From the NCBI GenBank assembly GCA_012295275.1, contig CM022672.1, positions 15,401,125 to 15,465,124 of the forward strand: a DNA stretch of 64,000 bases. Reading direction: 5' to 3'. The stretch is from Chrysomallon squamiferum. Taxonomy: Eukaryota; Mollusca; Gastropoda; Neomphalida; Peltospiridae. Positions 59,801 to 64,000 of this stretch are shown here, piece by piece. The notes beneath the pieces are model-generated. The model was not told the origin of the DNA. It ran no database searches and saw only the letters and a list, made by a program, of their open reading frames with translations. How positions within the stretch are numbered: the stretch's first letter is position 1; each line of letters begins with the position of its first letter. Position numbers and translations under genes: made by a program.

Positions 59801-62800
59801 CCACACGTATTGTTTGTGCTTCTTTTTTCTTCTTTTTTTTTCAATAAAAAGTGTATGAAGAAGGGCAAGAAGAGATAAAATAATCTACAGATGTTAATTC
59901 TACTATCCACTCACACATACTTCACAAAAGGTTTTTTTTTTTTTTCTTTTTTTGATTGATAATGTGATAAAAAAAGAAATGAAGGAAAAAAAGCTTGTAG
60001 GTTGTGCTGTCATGAAACATAAAATTTAGTATTGGCCAGAAATTGGACAAAATAATAATAGCTGTAGAAAAAGAAAAGGAGTATTTTAAAGAAATATAGA
60101 TGTTCAAAACAGAAATATTTAAAAAAAAAAAACACTGCTAAGTTAAAACTAGTGCCCATGACAACTTAATCATTAACATATTTCAGATGTTATAGACCCT
60201 GAAAAAGAAATTACCATTAAAAATTTCTACAGTAATTTCCAATATAATGTAAAGTGAAGTGAGCAACTACATGCGTTACATGCAATAATATAATTTGTTA
60301 AGCAGCACCTCACTGGCTCTCATTTTCACTTCTCACAGAATTAACAACAGCTTGTACCTGAAGTCATTATTAGATGTTTTGTTAACCAAGGCAACATGAC
60401 AAAATATCCAGCAACAACATTTCCAAATGACAAGTTGAAATTAATCAGACAAATTTCATTAAAGATAAAAATTAAACTGTTAGTAATATAAAAATATTTT
60501 GAAATACATTTGACGATTATGTTAGTTTATTAAATATCTATTCACAGAAACAGAACATTTCTTTATCTGTTGGCAATATTTTCTCTTTATTATTACATTA
60601 TTATCTGCCTTCAATGAAAAAGTTGTTTTGACTTTTATTTATTTCATTAAGTATTTATTTACTAACATTCATATATCTATCTAAGCTAGCATTCCTTTGC
60701 CAACAGAACAAAAATAAATATTAAAATTAGTAAATTATTGAACACTTAAAAATTCAGACTATGTGCTAACTCTTAATTTGTTTTGTAAGATCTATTTCGT
60801 TCTGACCTGCATTTAGTCAAAGCATGGACTCATAATTTACAATACCTTTAATAAATTATTATGCCTCATTATTCAGATAATTCTTAAATTGTTATGTAAA
60901 TTTTGCCAGGTCTATTTCAGTGCAAGACTAAGCAGTATTCTGAAGTTAAGAAATAACTGTAACTGGTAACACTCATGTTAGTTTTTTCAGATAATCTGAG
61001 TTTGTTAAGGAAAATTAAGAGGGTATATATTTAATTATCATCTGTACAACAATTAGAAATCGTGAGTAAAAAGTGCACAATCTGCAGCATTCTGGCCAGC
61101 AATTAGTCAAGTAATAAAAGTAACTATAACAGATAAGGTTTATTTAAAAAGCTCATTGGAACCTTAATTCATATGCCCATTAAATCAGTGTGTACATAAA
61201 TACTTCAGGTCAGGAAACTGCCTGACTTTGATCTCATTGCTGACGTCTGCTTTTTCCACATCCTCCAGGGTAATTATCTTCTTGCTGTTAATTGTGCTTC
61301 TAAGATTTTTTATTTAGTTGAATATTCACTGTCTTAAGTTGTAATGAAAACTGTTCTGAGTGAGTCCAGCTGTCATGTGTTAAATATCCCAGTGGAGCTG
61401 AATCAGTAATAGTATTTGTTTAGTAATCTCCTGCCAGACAACATTTCAGACATCTTGTATTAAGGTTGCTTATATTTATGCAAAATAATTTAAAACTACT
61501 GTACTGATCATAAAGATCTCATTTTCAAGCTGAATTACATTTTAAATGAAGTAATAAATTTTATGGCCAACTAAAAAGGATATGCTTCCTAATTTACAAT
61601 TTTATTTAGAAAAATAATACATGTATAATTTTTAACACTGTGTGTTTGTAATAAAATTTCTGGCAGTAAACAGGATGTCTTTTAGTGCAGACCGATTCTA
61701 TTTTTGTTAGTTTTAAAACTGTGTTCTGTTTTCGTATATTTATATAGTAAAACCTTGTTGCTTATAGCTGTATAGCAATATATATTTATTAATCCATTTA
61801 AGTAAATCTATTATTTACCTATGAATGATTTATTATTGACTACTGGGTAAACTTTGACTCGATTTTTTGTTTCTCTGTCCACAGTATCCTTTAAGTTTGT
61901 GAATGTTGTCTTCCTTTAATTTTTTTTATGAAATAAACACGTACAAACATAAGAAAAAGAAATAATAAAATATAATGATGATGATAATGATAGTATAAAA
62001 AAATAATTCCATAAAAAATATTCATTGTAAAATAAAAATCCAAGAAAAATTATTCTACTGTTTTGGTTTTCATTATACTAGTAACTAGAATTATTCTTTA
62101 AAACAATCATTTTCAAGGCAAGAAAAAAAGAAAGAAATAATAATAAATGGAGAATGCCTCTATGCAATAAATATTTAACCACATCTCAACATATTTTACT
62201 TTTAATCATTAAATGATGTTTAGCATAATGGTGTTTGTAATAGAAGAAAATAGGGAAGTGAAAATCCAGAGTTTCAACTCCACTGACTACTTATGGATTA
62301 GCACCTGTGCCACCAATGCAATGACTACTTTTGGATTACCAGCAAAGTATCTTTAAAATATAGATTCACATTCATTTAATTTCTATATCATAATGATTTT
62401 TATTTCATTACACTTAGACTTTCATGAACATTACAGATTATTTTGCCACAATGATAACTTGGCTGGTGTAAACAAATTTCAGATTTCCAAACAATCTATA
62501 CAAAGTTAATTTCTTACAGTAAAATTTAAGACAAATTATATGATTTGTATAAAATAACTAACTTTTGATAATGAGATAACATAATATACATATATACTTC
62601 TACTAATATATGTATACTGTTAAAAATAAACATCTGAATTGTTAAAAAAAAAGAAAAAAAAGAAACAAGAACTTTAATGTGATTAATCATAATATTTTGA
62701 ATTTAAAATGTAATAAACAATTTACAGATTAATACATGCCTGTTTTGACTTATTATGAAGAGAATTTATGTTTTGGGGGAAATAATTTTAATTCACTAAT

Positions 62801-63381
62801 AAAAGTTAATGTTTTTTTTAAAGCCTGGGTTTGTTTGACAGTCAATGTTAACACATCAGATTACTGAAATAGGAAGCTAACTCTGCTAATGACTGATGTG
62901 GCATTTTAAAACCCATAAATACATAGAAGAAAAGAACACAGTAATATAATAATGTATTCATGATAGACCCATAATAAAGACATTAAACAAAATAACAGAA
63001 CAAGAAATTTTGTTTACATTTTGCATATATTAAAATAATACATTTATTTGGTCATTCTGTCATGGTCAAATAAGTTTATTCAGATGAAAACTATTATTGT
63101 CAGTGAGAAGACCTACTAACAAATACATTAATTAGTGCACATTCCATTATAATTTTTTTCTTGTTTACACAATAATAAAAAAAACCAGTGGACCCAAGCC
63201 ACTCATGAAGAATGTTAAAGGATAACCTGTTTATCAAAGTTTTAGAACTTACCTAAAACTCTGGCATGAAAAACTAGAGTCAGGGATTTACTTGAGTCTG
63301 TCTTGTCAAGTATTATTAGTTTTTCTTCCATCAGTTTTTCCTTGTATGCATTAAACAAAATTGTAAGCTCGTGACCCTCAC
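46444..63381 (-). CDS. C20orf27/ADISSP-like protein, last two coding exons (partial)
   Basis: Exons 63381-63253 and 46544-46444 on the minus strand join in phase to give 75 C-terminal residues. The first encodes HELTILFNAYKEKL then SLTLVFHARVLG, and the second GKGTPALKRGIHRIRIEW and SDASDWQGFN before TGA. From memory this follows the C-terminus of vertebrate C20orf27 (adipose-secreted signalling protein, formerly UPF0687), which has a similar beta-strand ending in ARV, a GTP-L-GV/I block and a final SDWHGFD. The join falls inside the conserved stretch, so no coding exon is missing between them. The 5' part of the gene lies beyond the window. The molecular role in invertebrates is unknown. Confidence 0.82.
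46560..46760 (+). repeat. AGT/AAC/AAT trinucleotide cluster
   Basis: Successive short ACA, AGT and AAT runs just inside the long intron. Confidence 0.8.
48861..48940 (+). repeat. (CT)n(ACTC)n microsatellite
   Basis: About 27 CT units then CACT tetranucleotides. Confidence 0.93.
49512..49960 (+). repeat. Local duplication in the long intron (49512-49680 and 49773-49960)
   Basis: Both halves run AATGTATTAACAAACATAAT, then ATTACTAAACAACCTTTAAC, CATATTAATGAA, TTTGAAAAAATT and ATATTTGTA in order, with insertions in the second copy. Confidence 0.85.
51480..51900 (+). repeat. Degenerate minisatellite
   Basis: Repeated pieces of the form TTTACTAACAGRCACAAGA and TGATACTGT with spacing of about 30-45 bp. 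Confidence 0.65.
55340..55998. mobile_element. Possible mariner-type element ends
   Basis: ATCGTTAAGTGAGGTATTACTA at 55976-55997 looks like a Tc1/mariner terminus. A similar ATCGTTAAGTGAAATATCAGTA (18 of 22 the same) occurs in the same orientation at 55373-55394. No transposase was recognised between them, so this may be two separate remnants. Confidence 0.3.
63253..63381 (-). CDS. C20orf27-like gene, penultimate coding exon
   Basis: A 129-nt exon between TTTGTTCCAG and TTTTAG|GTAAGT. It has 42 full codons with two bases entering and one leaving. Encodes EGHELTILFNAYKEK and SKSLTLVFHARVL. Confidence 0.85.
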
Positions 63382-63594
63382 CTGGAACAAAAAAAAAAAA
63401 TTAAATTCAAAATGCATCCAACATCAGGGCAAACATTCAAAACATTTATTTCAGGAAATTAAAATCATTTCATTCCAAAATTTAAAAAAAAAAAAAAAAA
63501 AAAATTAAATTCTATTTGTCATATTCTTTTTTTTATTTTTTAACCAGTCCCCACCCAGTATATATATGTATATTAAATATAGAAATTTTAAATG

Positions 63595-64000
63595 CAGTGG
63601 TACCTGGATTTACGAGTTTATTTCATTCCGTGACTGAGCTCGTATCTCAATTTGCTCGTGTATCAAATCAATTTTCCCAACTGAAATTAATTGAAATACC
63701 ATTCCAGCACCCCCAAAAACAACACCCCATTTTTTTGTAATGTGTTTTTATATAAGAAAAATGTATTTATAAATGACAAATATTGTATAAAAAAACAAAA
63801 TAAATGAGAATGTAAGGAAATAAATTGGTTTTGTAAATGTATTTATCTTGGAGATCAGACACTTTAGTTTAACGCCTCTGGCTGGCGTTACATCCTTTAT
63901 CGACTCCAGCTTCAGTATGGTACATATCATAGAAGTACTACGCTCGTACTGCCCAGCTGAGTTGACTACATGCACACCTCACTCATGTTTTTATATGAAT
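63595..64000 (-). mobile_element. Second Tigger/pogo-type copy, cut by the window end
   Basis: The plus-strand end CAGTGGTACCTGGATTTACG is the terminal repeat. The minus strand reads VHVVNSA, STSMICTILKLESIKDV and CLISKINT, matching the first copy at 38.8 kb but in the opposite orientation. It carries the same jump from the transposase N-terminus to the 3' end. A different frame near the RSTS residues shows decay. Confidence 0.82.

Larger units (their letters stand above)
46545..63252 (-). other. 16.7-kb intron of the C20orf27-like gene
   Basis: GTAAGT at its 5' end and CAG at its 3' end. No exon-like block with good splice sites was recognised inside. It holds AT-rich unique sequence, a CT/ACTC array (48861-48940), a local duplication (49512-49960), poly-T at 50868-50892, a degenerate minisatellite (51480-51900) and possible mariner-type ends (55.3-56.0 kb). 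Confidence 0.75.

Noticed and set aside
1..64000. Search for tRNA, rRNA, CRISPR and prokaryotic-type systems
   Set aside because: No cloverleaf with conserved arms, rRNA core or spaced direct-repeat array was recognised by eye; a covariance-model scan would be needed to exclude diverged RNA genes.

Overview
This is an AT-rich window of animal nuclear DNA with introns. It is very dense in microsatellites, minisatellites and short DNA-transposon remnants, and GT-AG introns interrupt every gene I can support. No operons, prokaryotic features, CRISPR arrays or convincing RNA genes were seen. A glycosyltransferase family 92 gene, a membrane-anchored ZP-domain protein, a non-LTR element of a type common in lophotrochozoans and a SINE-like fragment like those I recall from gastropods suggest a mollusc, perhaps a gastropod. 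That assignment is inference.

Layout. Positions 1-13.0 kb hold no host gene I can defend. They contain a decayed LINE reverse-transcriptase 3' end (minus strand, about 2.66-3.99 kb) split by a 739-bp TIR element inserted at a TA, a SINE-like fragment, a foldback sequence and a 1.6-kb minisatellite of 33-34 bp units with higher-order structure (8.40-10.03 kb). Positions 13.02-26.58 kb (plus strand) hold a complete five-exon gene for a 452-residue type II membrane GT92 glycosyltransferase, rebuilt here from phase-compatible exons. Its introns are full of ATT, ATC, CT and GA arrays. Positions 26.7-30.8 kb are a convergent intergenic stretch with two TIR elements and a dispersed 69-bp repeat. Positions 30.85-35.82 kb (minus strand) hold a nine-exon gene for a 370-residue ZP-domain protein with signal peptide, ZP-N, ZP-C, dibasic site and C-terminal membrane anchor. 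Two further phase-compatible exon-like blocks lie just upstream (35.96-36.42 kb). Positions 36.5-46.4 kb contain a 284-bp MITE with a 5-bp target duplication, an internally deleted Tigger/pogo element and an hAT-like element. Positions 46.44-63.38 kb (minus strand) hold the last two coding exons of a gene resembling vertebrate C20orf27/ADISSP, separated by a 16.7-kb intron. The window ends in a second, inverted Tigger copy with the same internal deletion as the first.

The three host genes have no evident functional link: one is a Golgi-type glycosyltransferase, one a secreted or membrane extracellular-matrix type protein, and one a small conserved protein. I did not find an obviously new biological system. 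The most unusual items are the alternative 5' exons of the ZP gene, the higher-order minisatellite, the nested transposon, the Tigger pair with a shared deletion, and coding exons wedged between microsatellites.
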